DNA from: Salinisphaera sp. | GTDB taxonomy: Bacteria > Pseudomonadota > Gammaproteobacteria > Nevskiales > Salinisphaeraceae | DNA: 46,307 nt | Direction of reading: 5' to 3' | NCBI RefSeq assembly: GCF_002729955.1 | Contig: NZ_PBYA01000010.1 | Location: 1 to 46,307, forward strand | Part shown: positions 23,973 through 32,849 of the stretch, one piece after another | Layout of the letters: every line of letters begins with the position of its first letter | Position numbering within the stretch: the first letter of the stretch is position 1 | Made by a program: the position numbers and the translations under genes | The notes under the pieces: model-generated | Seen by the model: only the letters and a program-made list of their open reading frames with translations | Databases searched by the model: none | What the model was told of the DNA's origin: nothing

Positions 23973-25157
23973 ATGGATCGTGCACAGGCAACAAAACTTC
24001 TCACCGTCCTGCTCGAGCGGCTGGTGGCCGAAGGCGGATCGGATCTGTTCATCACCGCCGGTTTTCCGCCGGCGATCAAGCACGACGGCCAGATTTCGCC
24101 GCTGATGGAGCGCCCACTCACCCACGAGCAGTCGTCGCTGATCGTGCGCTCGATCATGAACGACCGTCAGGCTCGCGAGTTCGACGAATACAAGGAATGC
24201 CAGTTCGCCATTTCGCCGCCGTCCGGGCGTTTTCGTATCTCGGCGTTCGTGCAGCAGGGCCGGGTCGGCGCGGTCATCCGCGTGATCAACACCGAAATTC
24301 CGGACTTCGACGACCTCGGCCTGCCGCCCGTGCTCAAGGATGTAGTCATGGGCGAGCGTGGCCTGGTGATCATGGCGGGCGCGACCGGCTCGGGTAAATC
24401 GACCTCGCTGGCGGCGATGCTCGGCCATCGCAACAACAACGCGGCCGGGCATATCATCACCATCGAGGATCCGATCGAGTTCGTGCATCCGCACAAGAAA
24501 TCGATCGTCACCCAGCGTGAAGTGGGTGTGGATACCCAGTCCTGGGACAACGCCCTCAAGAATACGCTGCGCCAGGCGCCTAACGTCATTCTCGTGGGCG
24601 AAGTGCGTACCCGCGAAACCATGGAATACGCGATCAACTTCGCCGAGACCGGTCATCTGGTGCTGTGCACGCTGCACGCCAACTCGGCGAACCAGGCGCT
24701 TGATCGCATCATCAACTTCTTCGACGAAGCCCGGCGCGAACAGCTGCTCATGGACCTGTCGCTGAACCTGCGCGCGCTGCTGTCGCAGCGACTGGTGCGC
24801 AAGGAAGGCGGCGGGCGCTGCGCGGCGATGGAAATCCTGCTGAATACGCCGCATGTGGCGGACATGATCTTCAAGGGCAAGGTCGGTGAGCTCAAGGAAG
24901 TCATGGGCCGCGGCAACGAGCAGGGCATGATCACCTTCGATCAGAGCCTGTTCAAGCTGTTCGAATCCGGCGAAATCGACTACGGCGAAGCGCTTCGACA
25001 TGCCGATTCGCAGAACGAGCTGCGTCTGAACATCAAGCTCAACAGCAAACGTGTACGCAAGGATCTGCGCGACGACGCCGACGTGAACGCGCTGTCCGTC
25101 CACGACGATGAAGAAGACGAAGCCGCCGACGAGGGGATGTACCGCGATGAGCGATAG
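23973..25157 (+). CDS. pilU: PilT-dependent retraction ATPase PilU
   Basis: A 394-residue PilT paralogue with the PilU features: SDLFITAGFPPAIKHDGQ, Walker A GATGSGKST at 136-144, TIEDPIEFVHPHKKSIVTQREVG, and the PilU-type C-terminus ADSQNELRLNIKLNSKR in place of the PilT AIRNLIRE motif. The Walker B-proximal segment reads VILVGEVRTRET, with Thr where Asp is usual. An acidic tail follows the PilU-like end. PilU assists PilT in high-force retraction. The last 11 bp overlap the third ATPase gene. Confidence 0.93.
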   Translation: MDRAQATKLLTVLLERLVAEGGSDLFITAGFPPAIKHDGQISPLMERPLTHEQSSLIVRSIMNDRQAREFDEYKECQFAISPPSGRFRISAFVQQGRVGAVIRVINTEIPDFDDLGLPPVLKDVVMGERGLVIMAGATGSGKSTSLAAMLGHRNNNAAGHIITIEDPIEFVHPHKKSIVTQREVGVDTQSWDNALKNTLRQAPNVILVGEVRTRETMEYAINFAETGHLVLCTLHANSANQALDRIINFFDEARREQLLMDLSLNLRALLSQRLVRKEGGGRCAAMEILLNTPHVADMIFKGKVGELKEVMGRGNEQGMITFDQSLFKLFESGEIDYGEALRHADSQNELRLNIKLNSKRVRKDLRDDADVNALSVHDDEEDEAADEGMYRDER

Positions 25158-26253
25158 CGCGCACGACACCGATAACGCCCTCGAGGCGGTAGAGCCGTAT
25201 CTGCAGCTGGCGATCGACAAGAACGCCTCGGATCTGTATTTCACCACCCATGCGCCGGTCATGCTGCGCGTGGAAGGCGAGATCTATCCGGTCAAGAGCA
25301 AGACCCGCGAGCCGTTGACGCCGGACCGTGTGGAAGCGCTGGTGCTCAGCATCATGACCGACGATCAGAAGGCCCACTACGAACAGCATCACGAAGTGGA
25401 CTTTGCCTATCGCTTCGGGCTGCAGGGGCGCTTTCGCGTGAACGTGTTCCGCCAGCGCGGCTCGGCGGCGATGGTGTTGCGCAACATCGGCAACGTGCCG
25501 GATTTCGATACCTTCGACCTGCCGCCGGTGCTGAAGCGCCTGTCCATGCAAAAGCGCGGTCTGATCATGGTGGTAGGCGCGACCGGCTCGGGTAAGTCGA
25601 CCACGCTGGCCGCGATGATCAACCATCGCAGCGAGAACGCGAACGGGCATATCCTCACCATCGAGGACCCGATCGAATTCATGTATCGCCACAAGCGCTC
25701 AATCGTCAACCAGCGCGAGCTGGGCACCGATACGCTGGATTTCGCGCGCGCCGTGCGCAGCGCGATGCGCGAAGCCCCCGACGTCGTCCAGATTGGTGAA
25801 ACCCGCGATCTGGCCACCGCCGAGGCGGCGATTCAGCTGGCCGGCACCGGCCATCTGGCGCTCACCACCCTGCACGGCAACAACGCCTACCAGGCGCTGC
25901 AACGTCTGATCGCGCTGTTTCCGGAGTTCGCGCGCGAGGCGTTGTTCATGGACCTGTCGCTCAACCTGCGTGCAATCATCTCCCAGCGTCTGGTGCGCGG
26001 CGTGGGGGGCAAACGCGTGGCCGCCTTCGAGATTCTGCTCAATACGCCCTATATCGCCGATCTCATCCGTCAGGGACGTATCGACTCCGTGCGCGAGGCC
26101 ATGTCGGAAGGCGACGGTGGCGAAGGCATGGCGACCTTCGACGATTCCCTGTTGAATCTCGTGCGCGAGGGCCAGATCAGCCAGGAACAGGCGCTGGCCT
26201 ACGCGGATTCGCGCGAGAATCTGCAAAGCCGCATGGCCTTCGAGCATCTCTAG
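25147..26253 (+). CDS. Third PilT/PilU-type ATPase, PilU-like paralogue
   Basis: A 368-residue member of the same ATPase family. It has SDLYFTTHAPVMLRVEGE, Walker A GATGSGKST at 144-152, LTIEDPIEFMYRHKRSIVNQREL and a PilU-like end (LIRQGRIDSVREAMSEG..GMATFDDSLLNLVREGQIS..ADSRENL). The Walker B region is unusual, VVQIGETRDLATAEAAI, where PilT/PilU have a longer hydrophobic run and ET(I/M). The start at 25147 overlaps the end of pilU by 11 bp, so expression is coupled. It probably joins or modulates the retraction motor, but could serve a different pilus; this is not decidable here. Confidence 0.88.
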   Translation: MSDSAHDTDNALEAVEPYLQLAIDKNASDLYFTTHAPVMLRVEGEIYPVKSKTREPLTPDRVEALVLSIMTDDQKAHYEQHHEVDFAYRFGLQGRFRVNVFRQRGSAAMVLRNIGNVPDFDTFDLPPVLKRLSMQKRGLIMVVGATGSGKSTTLAAMINHRSENANGHILTIEDPIEFMYRHKRSIVNQRELGTDTLDFARAVRSAMREAPDVVQIGETRDLATAEAAIQLAGTGHLALTTLHGNNAYQALQRLIALFPEFAREALFMDLSLNLRAIISQRLVRGVGGKRVAAFEILLNTPYIADLIRQGRIDSVREAMSEGDGGEGMATFDDSLLNLVREGQISQEQALAYADSRENLQSRMAFEHL

Positions 26254-26321
26254 CGTTGCCGCCTTGCCAGGGCGGGCCTATTGCGGCGAGGATTGGCGCT
26301 CCTTATTAACCGGGATGGTGG

Positions 26322-26798
26322 ATGAGTTCGCAATCGCCCAACACGGGCGCCGAGTCCGATAGCGTGGACAAGGCCGTGATCGGCTGGCGTGAATGGGTCA
26401 GCCTGCCGGAACTGGGCATCGACTGGATCAAGGCCAAGATCGACACCGGCGCGCGCACCTCGGCGCTGCATACCTTCCAGCTCGATGTGGGCCAGGAACA
26501 CGGCGCCAAGGTCGCGCGTTTTGGCGTGCATCCGTTTCAGCGCGATAACGATACGATCACCTGGTGCAGCGCGCCGGTGGTGGACGAACGCAGCGTGCGC
26601 GATTCCGGCGGCCACCAGGAATGGCGGTTCGTGATCGAAACGCCGGTGCGCATGGCACAGCGCGAGTGGCCAATCGAGATTACTTTGACCGCGCGCGATA
26701 CAATGTTGTTTCGCATGCTCCTCGGTCGAACGGCCATGCGTTATCTTCGGGTCGACCCGCTTGCTTCCTTTATTACCGGCCGGCCGCCGGAAGGCTGA
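26322..26798 (+). CDS. rimB: RimB-like retropepsin-type protease (PF05618 family)
   Basis: A 158-residue protein of the family annotated as ATP-dependent zinc protease but resembling retropepsins: the catalytic-type motif [12 protein letters not shown] has Asp41-Thr-Gly, and MLLGRTAMR near the C-terminus is the conserved second motif. In Pseudomonas the RimB protease acts with RimK, which adds glutamate tails to ribosomal protein S6, to control its level. Here it is 5 bp upstream of rimK, supporting that role. The gene symbol rests on this pairing. Confidence 0.82.
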   Translation: MSSQSPNTGAESDSVDKAVIGWREWVSLPELGIDWIKAKIDTGARTSALHTFQLDVGQEHGAKVARFGVHPFQRDNDTITWCSAPVVDERSVRDSGGHQEWRFVIETPVRMAQREWPIEITLTARDTMLFRMLLGRTAMRYLRVDPLASFITGRPPEG

Positions 26799-26803
26799 TC
26801 GCT

Positions 26804-27709
26804 ATGCAAATTGCCATTATGTCGCGTAACCGCAACCTGTATTCCACGCGTCGGCTGGTCGAGGCCGGCAAATCGCGCGGTCACGAGGTCACGGTAATCG
26901 ACCCGCTGCGCTGCTACATGAACATCGTTCCGCATGCGCCCGAAATCCACTACAAGGGCAAGCGCCTGGAAGGCTTCGATGCGGTCATCCCGCGTATCGG
27001 CGCCTCCATCACCTTCTATGCGACGGCGGTACTGCGCCAGTTCGAGATGATCGGCGTTTATCCGCTCAACGAGTCGGTGGCGATTTCGCGCTCGCGCGAC
27101 AAGCTGCGCTCCATGCAGCTGCTGTGTCGCAAGGGCATCGGCCTGCCGGTGACCGGCTTTGCCCATTCGCCCGACGATACCGACGACCTGCTCGAGCTCG
27201 TGGGCGGCAATCAGTACGTGATCAAGCTCACCGAAGGCACGCAGGGCAAGGGCGTGGTGCTCACCGAAACCCGCGGCGCTGCCGAGTCGGTGATCGATGC
27301 CTTCCGCGGCCTGGACGCGCACTTTCTCGTGCAGGAGTTCGTCAAGGAAGCCAAGGGTGCGGATATTCGCTGTTTCGTGATCGGCGACAAGGTCGTGGCC
27401 TCCATGAAACGCCAGGGCAAGGAAGGCGAGTTCCGCTCCAACCTGCACCGCGGCGGCTCGGCCTCCGTGATCAAGATCACGCCCGAAGAACGCTCGACCG
27501 CGGTTCGCGCGGCCAAGATCATGGGTCTGAACGTGGCCGGCGTCGATCTGCTGCGCTCCAACCACGGCCCGGTGGTCATGGAAGTCAATTCCTCCCCCGG
27601 GCTCGAAGGCATCGAGACGGCCACCGGCAAGGATGTGGCCGGCCAGATCATCGGCTTCATCGAAACCTACTCGAAACGCGGCAAGACCCGTACTCGCGGC
27701 GGCGGCTGA
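26804..27709 (+). CDS. rimK: RimK, ribosomal protein S6 glutamate ligase
   Basis: A 301-residue ATP-grasp ligase that adds glutamate to the C-terminus of ribosomal protein S6 and also makes poly-glutamate. Motifs: [20 protein letters not shown], the ATP-grasp loop [39 protein letters not shown] and the metal-binding end [15 protein letters not shown]. Length is normal. The ATG at 26804 follows rimB by 5 bp. A rho-independent terminator lies 32 bp after the stop. Confidence 0.95.
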   Translation: MQIAIMSRNRNLYSTRRLVEAGKSRGHEVTVIDPLRCYMNIVPHAPEIHYKGKRLEGFDAVIPRIGASITFYATAVLRQFEMIGVYPLNESVAISRSRDKLRSMQLLCRKGIGLPVTGFAHSPDDTDDLLELVGGNQYVIKLTEGTQGKGVVLTETRGAAESVIDAFRGLDAHFLVQEFVKEAKGADIRCFVIGDKVVASMKRQGKEGEFRSNLHRGGSASVIKITPEERSTAVRAAKIMGLNVAGVDLLRSNHGPVVMEVNSSPGLEGIETATGKDVAGQIIGFIETYSKRGKTRTRGGG

Positions 27710-27741
27710 TTATCGGCCTGGCGCGAGCCACCCTCTCGGAA

Positions 27742-27770
27742 ACGGCAGCGTTATCGGCGCTGCCGTTTTT
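27742..27770 (+). terminator. Rho-independent terminator after rimK
   Basis: A 9-bp stem ACGGCAGCG/CGCTGCCGT with a 7-base loop, ending in TTTTT at 27766-27770. It closes the rimB-rimK unit and separates it from the following hydrolase gene. Confidence 0.9.
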
Positions 27771-27840
27771 CGATGCGCGTTGAGAACAGCCGACCACCCC
27801 GGCTGCCTGGTGCTGGATCAATAGAATTTCGAGCCTGCGT

Positions 27841-28938
27841 ATGAGCGACGACAACAACAAGCAAAACCCTGCCGACGACAAGTACCGCGCCTTCGAAGCG
27901 CTGGAGATCGGCGGCCAGACCATCGAAGCCGGGACCCGAACGACGATCGATCTGCCGGTGACCGATCTCTACACCCACGCCAAACTCACCATGCCGGTCA
28001 ACGTCATTCGGGGCCGGCGCCCCGGGCCGACGCTGTTCGTGTCGGCCGCGGTTCACGGTGACGAACTCAACGGCGTGGAGATCATCCGGCGGCTGCTCAA
28101 GCTGCGCGGCCTCAAACAGATGCGCGGCACCCTGATCGCGGTGCCGATCGTCAACGTGCACGGCTTTTTGCGCCACTCGCGATATCTGCCGGACCGGCGC
28201 GATCTCAACCGCTCGTTTCCGGGCTCGTCGAAGGGCTCGGTGGCCTCGCGTCTGGCCAAGGTATTCGTCGACGAGATTCTGGCCAAAGCCGACTACGGCA
28301 TCGACCTGCATACCGGCGCTATCCATCGCGCCAATCTGCCACAGATTCGCGCCGATCTGTCCAACGAGGAAACACGGCGCCTGGCCGAGGCCTTCGGCTG
28401 CCCGCTGCTCATCGATGCCAGTCTGCGTGAAGGCTCGCCGCGCGAGCACGCCAACGAAAAAGGCGTGCCGCTGCTGCTCTACGAAGCGGGCGAGGCGCTA
28501 CGCTTTGACGAGTTTTCCATTCGGGCCGGCGTACGCGGGGTTTCCGGCGTCATGCGCGAACTGGGCATGCTGCCCATGCGCGGCAAGCGCGCCCCGCACA
28601 AGTCCGTGGTCGCCCTCGATTCCAACTGGGAGCGCGCCCCCGAGTCCGGCATTCTGCGTTCGCTGGTCGAGCTGGGCGAATATGTCAGCAAGGATCAGGT
28701 GCTCGCCTATATCGCCGACCCGTTCGGCGAAACCGAGGTCGCGGTCACGTCCGAGCACTCGGGCATCGTGATCGGACGCTCCTACCTGCCGCTGGCCCAT
28801 GCCGGCGACGCGCTGTACCACGTCGCCCGGGTCAAGGGCGCCCAGAAGCTCGCCAGCCGGGTCGAGGCCTACCAGTCCGATAACGAACCGGATAACTTCG
28901 ACGACCGCGGCGAATCGGGCGAGCCGCCGATCGTCTAG
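27841..28938 (+). CDS. Succinylglutamate desuccinylase/aspartoacylase family zinc hydrolase
   Basis: A 365-residue member of the desuccinylase/aspartoacylase (M14-like) family. Zinc ligands are visible as His and Glu in AAVHGDELNGVEI and a His in YGIDLHTGA; DLNRSFPGS is the substrate-binding Asn-Arg motif. A C-terminal lipoyl-like beta domain (about 265-345) is typical of this subgroup, which is often encoded next to RimK. These neighbours suggest it trims glutamyl or N-acyl amino acids made by RimK-like ligases (inference). The stop lies within CTAG at 28935-28938, where a dispersed repeat begins. Confidence 0.88.
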   Translation: MSDDNNKQNPADDKYRAFEALEIGGQTIEAGTRTTIDLPVTDLYTHAKLTMPVNVIRGRRPGPTLFVSAAVHGDELNGVEIIRRLLKLRGLKQMRGTLIAVPIVNVHGFLRHSRYLPDRRDLNRSFPGSSKGSVASRLAKVFVDEILAKADYGIDLHTGAIHRANLPQIRADLSNEETRRLAEAFGCPLLIDASLREGSPREHANEKGVPLLLYEAGEALRFDEFSIRAGVRGVSGVMRELGMLPMRGKRAPHKSVVALDSNWERAPESGILRSLVELGEYVSKDQVLAYIADPFGETEVAVTSEHSGIVIGRSYLPLAHAGDALYHVARVKGAQKLASRVEAYQSDNEPDNFDDRGESGEPPIV

Positions 28939-29223
28939 GGAAGCGCTGCACAACCTGTAGCGATCGCGCCGGCCTGCTTTGCGCGTGATTGACAGACGAG
29001 TGAAAGCGTAGCGTGCCCAAACCGACAACAAGTGGCACGGTAGCGAACACTGACCCCGATCAAGCGTGCGCAAAGCCCCGGCCCCGCGAGGGGTTCGGCC
29101 GCAAAGACGCCGCGGCTGCGTTGCCAGGCTTGACCTGCCAGAAAGGCAGGCGCTGCGCCGGGGCGCCTTGCCGCACCGTCTGCGAAGACTCGAACGCGAC
29201 CCGCGAGAGGCCGTGCAGCGCTT
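28935..29223. repeat. Split copy of a dispersed palindromic element
   Basis: The 312-bp gap between the hydrolase and LysE genes holds two halves of a hairpin element whose uninterrupted copy lies at 40334-40380. The left half (28935-28965) begins CTAGGGAAGCGCTGCAC; the right half (29201-29223) is CCGCGAGAGG..GTGCAGCGCTT. The outer arms AAGCGCTGCA (28941-28950) and TGCAGCGCTT (29214-29223) are perfect complements. About 236 bp lie between, with small hairpins (CCTGCC/GGCAGG near 29130-29150) and no gene. Confidence 0.65.
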
Positions 29224-29250
29224 GCCTGGCAGCCTGCCGGCACGCCATGC

Positions 29251-29856
29251 CTAGTCGCTGAAGATCAGCACCACGCAGGCCGCGGTCAGCGCCCCCATGA
29301 GCGCGTTGAACACCCGCCACGATCTGGGCGAGCGCAGCCGCGCGCCCAGCGTACGACCGAACAACGCCCAGAAGGACACGCAGGGAAAGGCAACGGCTTC
29401 CATGAGCAGCGCCAGCAACAGGGCGTTGACCATCAGCGAGCCCTCGGCGGGGAGGAATGAAGCCGTCAGCGTCAGCCCCATGATCCAGGCCTTGGGGTTG
29501 GCGAACTGAAAGGCGGCGGCCTCCCAGGCGTTGAGCGGCCGCGCGGATTGCGTCGTATCCAGATTCGGCGGGGGCGCTGTGGCGATACGCCAGGCGAGAT
29601 AGAGCAGATAGGCGCTGCCGGCAAGCCGCAGCACCCATTGCACGCTTTCATAGCGTTCGAACACGGCGCCCAGCCCCAGCGCGATAGCCATGAACAGCAC
29701 CACGCAGCCGCCGAGAATACCGGCGATATGGGGCAGCGTACGGAGATAGCCATAGCGTGCGCCCGAAGCGGTCAGCATCAGGTTGTTCGGTCCCGGCGTG
29801 CCGGACATGGCCACGCTGAACAGGGCGATCGATAGCAGCCCGCTGAGCGTTGTCAT
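29251..29856 (-). CDS. LysE/RhtB-family amino-acid exporter
   Basis: A 201-residue, six-helix LysE-family exporter. The start MTTLSGLLSIALFSVAMSGTPGPNNLMLTASGARYG has the TPGPNN motif that defines the family, followed by AGSAYLLYLAWRI and QFANPKAWIMG. These proteins export amino acids such as lysine, threonine or homoserine. It is divergent from a MocR-type regulator with a shared intergenic region carrying matching half-sites, so that regulator probably controls it. Confidence 0.92.
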   Translation of the reverse strand: MTTLSGLLSIALFSVAMSGTPGPNNLMLTASGARYGYLRTLPHIAGILGGCVVLFMAIALGLGAVFERYESVQWVLRLAGSAYLLYLAWRIATAPPPNLDTTQSARPLNAWEAAAFQFANPKAWIMGLTLTASFLPAEGSLMVNALLLALLMEAVAFPCVSFWALFGRTLGARLRSPRSWRVFNALMGALTAACVVLIFSD

Positions 29857-30031
29857 GACGTGGATCGGTGGTGAGGCCCGGCGACAGGCCGGCGAAACGT
29901 ATTGCGCGTGAACATGATTTCTGCTTAATTGTATGGGTTCAAAATAGCGATTCGGTTTTGAGTCGTACCGCTTATTCGAACTCTATAACGCATGAAGGCA
30001 GCGTCAATGTTTTTATTGTCACCATGACAAT
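29850..30031. promoter_or_regulatory. Divergent lysE/mocR promoter with TTGTCA-TGACAA half-sites
   Basis: Two related inverted repeats lie at the two start codons. At the mocR start, 30015-30031 reads ATTGTCA-CCA-TGACAAT, a perfect 7-bp inverted repeat covering the ATG at 30024. At the lysE start, 29850-29859 reads TTGTCATGAC, overlapping that ATG. Both share the half-site TTGTCA/TGAC, suggesting one regulator binding both ends of the region, most simply the MocR protein itself (inference). Confidence 0.55.
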
Positions 30032-31406
30032 GTGGGTGCCCGTTCTATCCGGCGAGGGGCCACGCTACCGCCAGGTGGCCGATGCCATCGTGGCCGCCAT
30101 CGGTACCGGTGAATTGGCGGAGGCCGAGAAGCTGCCGCCGCAGCGCCGGCTGGCCCATGCGCTGGGGGTCACCACCGGCACGATCACGCGGGCGTACGCC
30201 GAAGTGGAGCGGCGCGGCTTCGTACAGGCCCGTGTCGGCAGCGGTACGTATGTGTGCGCCGCGGTGGCCGATACGTTCACGCACGTCCGAGCGCAGGCTG
30301 ATGCCGGACAGGTCGATCTGTCGCTGTCCCTGCCGCCACCCTGTGCCTTGCGAGCGCAGGGGCTGGGACGTGCCATGGCCGCGCTGCAGAACGACGTATC
30401 GGCGCTCACGCACGCCATGGACTACCAGCCTGAAGGCGGGTTGGCTATGCACCGTCGCGTCTATGCACGGTGGCTCACGCAGCTGGGCCTGCCCATGGCC
30501 GCCGATGAGCTGCTCATCGACCAGGGCGGCATGAACGGGATCTTTCTGAGCCTGTCGACCCTGCTGGCGCCGGGCGAGCGCCTCGCCGCCGAGATGCTGA
30601 CCTATCCCGGCCTCATCAGCGTTGCCCAGCAGCTGGGTATACGCACGGTCGCGGTCGAGCACGATGACCAGGGCATCGATATCGATGCCCTGGTCATGCG
30701 CCACGAACGTCAGCCTTTCGCGGCGTTGTATGTCATGCCGGAGCATCAGAACCCGACCACCGCGGCCCTGTCGGAGTCGCGCCGTCAGGCGCTTGTAGCG
30801 CTCGCCCGCGAACGCGATTTCTGGTTGATCGAGGACGGCGTGCAATACATCCGCGAGCGGGCGACGCCGCTTTATCAGCTCGCGCCCGAGCGCACGGTCT
30901 ATCTGTTTTCGGTGGCCAAGATGTTCGGCGGCGGTATGCGTTCGGGCGTGATTCGTGTACCGGCGGCGTTAAGCGCGCGCATGGCCGCAGCACTGCGCAA
31001 CCAGAGCTGGATGCCGCCGCCGCTGATCGCCAGCCTGGTCTGTCGCTGGATCGAGAGCGGCGATGCCGATCGCTTATTGGCATGGCAGTGCGAGGAAATG
31101 GCCGCGCGCCATGCGCTGGTCGAAACGTATCTGGCAGGTTATGACTACAGCGGCCGGACGGACGGCTTTTATATCTGGCTGCGCTTGCCGGCCGGTCGGC
31201 GCGCGAACGGGTTTGTCGACGAGCTGGCCGAAAGCGGGATCCGCGTCACCCCGGCCGAGCCGTTCTGTGTGGGCAGCGAGCCGGCGCCGCAGGCGGTTCG
31301 TATTTGTATTAGCGCGGCAGCCGATCGCGAGGCACTGCAACGAGCCCTGGCCACGATCCGCGAGCGGCTGGATTCGCCGGGGCCGGCCGTGTGGCGCACG
31401 CTTTAG
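30024..31406 (+). CDS. MocR-family (GntR plus aminotransferase-like) regulator
   Basis: A 460-residue regulator with a GntR winged helix at the N-terminus (residues about 8-72: YRQVADAIVAAIGTGELAEAEKLPPQRRLAHALGVTTGTITRAYAEVERRGFV) and a class-I aminotransferase-like domain (about 100-440) with the PLP-Lys region LFSVAKMFGGGMRSG. MocR proteins sense PLP adducts or amino acids and activate neighbouring transporter or biosynthesis genes. The start at 30024 is preferred over the long in-frame extension because that has no domain and crosses the promoter; ATG 30030 is also possible. It likely regulates the divergent LysE exporter. Confidence 0.9.
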   Translation: MTMWVPVLSGEGPRYRQVADAIVAAIGTGELAEAEKLPPQRRLAHALGVTTGTITRAYAEVERRGFVQARVGSGTYVCAAVADTFTHVRAQADAGQVDLSLSLPPPCALRAQGLGRAMAALQNDVSALTHAMDYQPEGGLAMHRRVYARWLTQLGLPMAADELLIDQGGMNGIFLSLSTLLAPGERLAAEMLTYPGLISVAQQLGIRTVAVEHDDQGIDIDALVMRHERQPFAALYVMPEHQNPTTAALSESRRQALVALARERDFWLIEDGVQYIRERATPLYQLAPERTVYLFSVAKMFGGGMRSGVIRVPAALSARMAAALRNQSWMPPPLIASLVCRWIESGDADRLLAWQCEEMAARHALVETYLAGYDYSGRTDGFYIWLRLPAGRRANGFVDELAESGIRVTPAEPFCVGSEPAPQAVRICISAAADREALQRALATIRERLDSPGPAVWRTL

Positions 31407-31437
31407 GGCGTGTCGTCGGCAACGGCGGGGGCGGAGA

Positions 31438-32400
31438 TCAGCGCGCGTTGCGGTTGCCGGCGATGATCGCCATCACTGCCATGCGGATCGCGATGCCGTT
31501 GGTCACCTGTTCCAGAATCACCGATTGCTGGCCGTAGGCGATATCGGCGTTGATTTCCACGCCGCGGTTGATGGGCCCGGGGTGCATGATCAGCGCATCT
31601 TTTTTCGCATGGGCGAGATTGGCCGCGGTCAGGCCGAACTGCTGGTGGTAGTCGTCAACGCCGGCCAGGGCATCGCCCTCGATACGCTCGCGCTGGATGC
31701 GCAGGCCCATGACCACATCGGCATCGGCCAGGCCCTGGACGATATCGCCCAGGGCGGTCACGCCGAGCGTATCGGCATTGTCCGGCAGGAAATGTTCCGG
31801 GCCGACCACGCGAATATCGGTGGTGCCGAGCGTGCGCAGCGCGTGAATGGTGGAGTGGGCCACCCGCGAGTGGCGTACGTCGCCCACGATCGCCACGCGC
31901 AGGTTGGCGAAATCGGGCCGGTGGCGCCGAATGGTGAATACGTCGAGCAATGCCTGGGTGGGGTGGGCATGACTGCCGTCGCCGGCGTTGATGATTGCGA
32001 CGTGCTCGGCCGCGTGGGCGGCAAACCGCGCTGCCGCGCCGTTTTCCGGGTGGCGGATGGCGAAGATGTCGGCGCCCATGGCCTGCAGGGTATAGAGCGT
32101 GTCGAGATCGTCCTCGCCCTTGGAGCGCGAGGAATGGGCCACGTCCATGTTGATCACGTCGGCCGACAGGCGCTTGCCCGCGAGCTCGAAGGTGGTGCGT
32201 GTACGTGTGGAGTTTTCGAAGAACAGGTTGAAGACCGTCTTGCCGCGTAGCAGCGGCACCTTTTTCGGGGCTGTGCCGGGCGTCGGTACGAACGTCTCGG
32301 CGGTGTCCAGGATCTGTTCGACCAGGGCGCGGGGCAGGCCCTCGGTGGTGATCAGATGGCGCAGGCCGCCGTTGGGATCGAGCTGAATATCCGGGCTCAT
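31438..32400 (-). CDS. pyrB: Aspartate carbamoyltransferase catalytic subunit
   Basis: A 320-residue enzyme that condenses carbamoyl phosphate and aspartate, the first committed step of pyrimidine synthesis. Motifs: FENSTRTRTTFELAGKRL (carbamoyl-phosphate loop), HAHPTQALLDVFTIRR, IVGDVRHSRVAHS and VMGLRIQRER, and HPGPINRGVEI. The ATG overlaps the stop of the ACT-domain gene by 4 bp. In Pseudomonas pyrB is followed by a pyrC-like gene; here the operon ends and faces the mocR gene. Confidence 0.96.
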   Translation of the reverse strand: MSPDIQLDPNGGLRHLITTEGLPRALVEQILDTAETFVPTPGTAPKKVPLLRGKTVFNLFFENSTRTRTTFELAGKRLSADVINMDVAHSSRSKGEDDLDTLYTLQAMGADIFAIRHPENGAAARFAAHAAEHVAIINAGDGSHAHPTQALLDVFTIRRHRPDFANLRVAIVGDVRHSRVAHSTIHALRTLGTTDIRVVGPEHFLPDNADTLGVTALGDIVQGLADADVVMGLRIQRERIEGDALAGVDDYHQQFGLTAANLAHAKKDALIMHPGPINRGVEINADIAYGQQSVILEQVTNGIAIRMAVMAIIAGNRNAR

Positions 32401-32849
32401 GAACGGGCTCCATCGTTTGAACCAGGGGCGGATCGGCGCTGCAGTGCCTCAAGCAGGGCCATCGCCCGATCGGCCTGATCCAGCGGCACGAACAGATGAT
32501 CGTGGCGCGTACCGGCCACGACGTTGCAGGCGATATCGGCCTCGGCAAGCACGCCGGCCACGGCAGCGGTCAGGCCGACCGCGGCCAGCGACGAGTAAAC
32601 GTTGAGGGTGATCCAGCAGCAGCGCAGTTCGCTGGCATCGGCTGTGGGCGGTATGTCGGATTCCCGCGCCACGATCGAGATGCCCTCGGGTTCGTGCATG
32701 AAACACAGCACCCGCGCCAAGTCGATATCGTCGATACGGGCGACGCTTGCGAATCGATAGACGCCCGCCTGGCGTTCGGGACGCAGTCCTCGCAAAAGCC
32801 GGGCAAGATCGCGTTCGCCCTCGTCGCGGCCGAGCTGCGCCGGGCTCAC
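32397..32849 (-). CDS. ACT-domain protein inserted in the pyr operon
   Basis: A 150-residue protein containing tandem ACT-like folds of the kind annotated as ACT_7/DUF2241-type: residues about 15-75 ([38 protein letters not shown]) and about 78-140 ([60 protein letters not shown]). ACT folds usually bind amino acids or nucleotides as allosteric sensors. It overlaps pyrR by 4 bp upstream and pyrB by 4 bp downstream, so translation is coupled to both. A regulatory role in pyrimidine synthesis is possible but unproven. Confidence 0.78.
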   Translation of the reverse strand: MSPAQLGRDEGERDLARLLRGLRPERQAGVYRFASVARIDDIDLARVLCFMHEPEGISIVARESDIPPTADASELRCCWITLNVYSSLAAVGLTAAVAGVLAEADIACNVVAGTRHDHLFVPLDQADRAMALLEALQRRSAPGSNDGARS

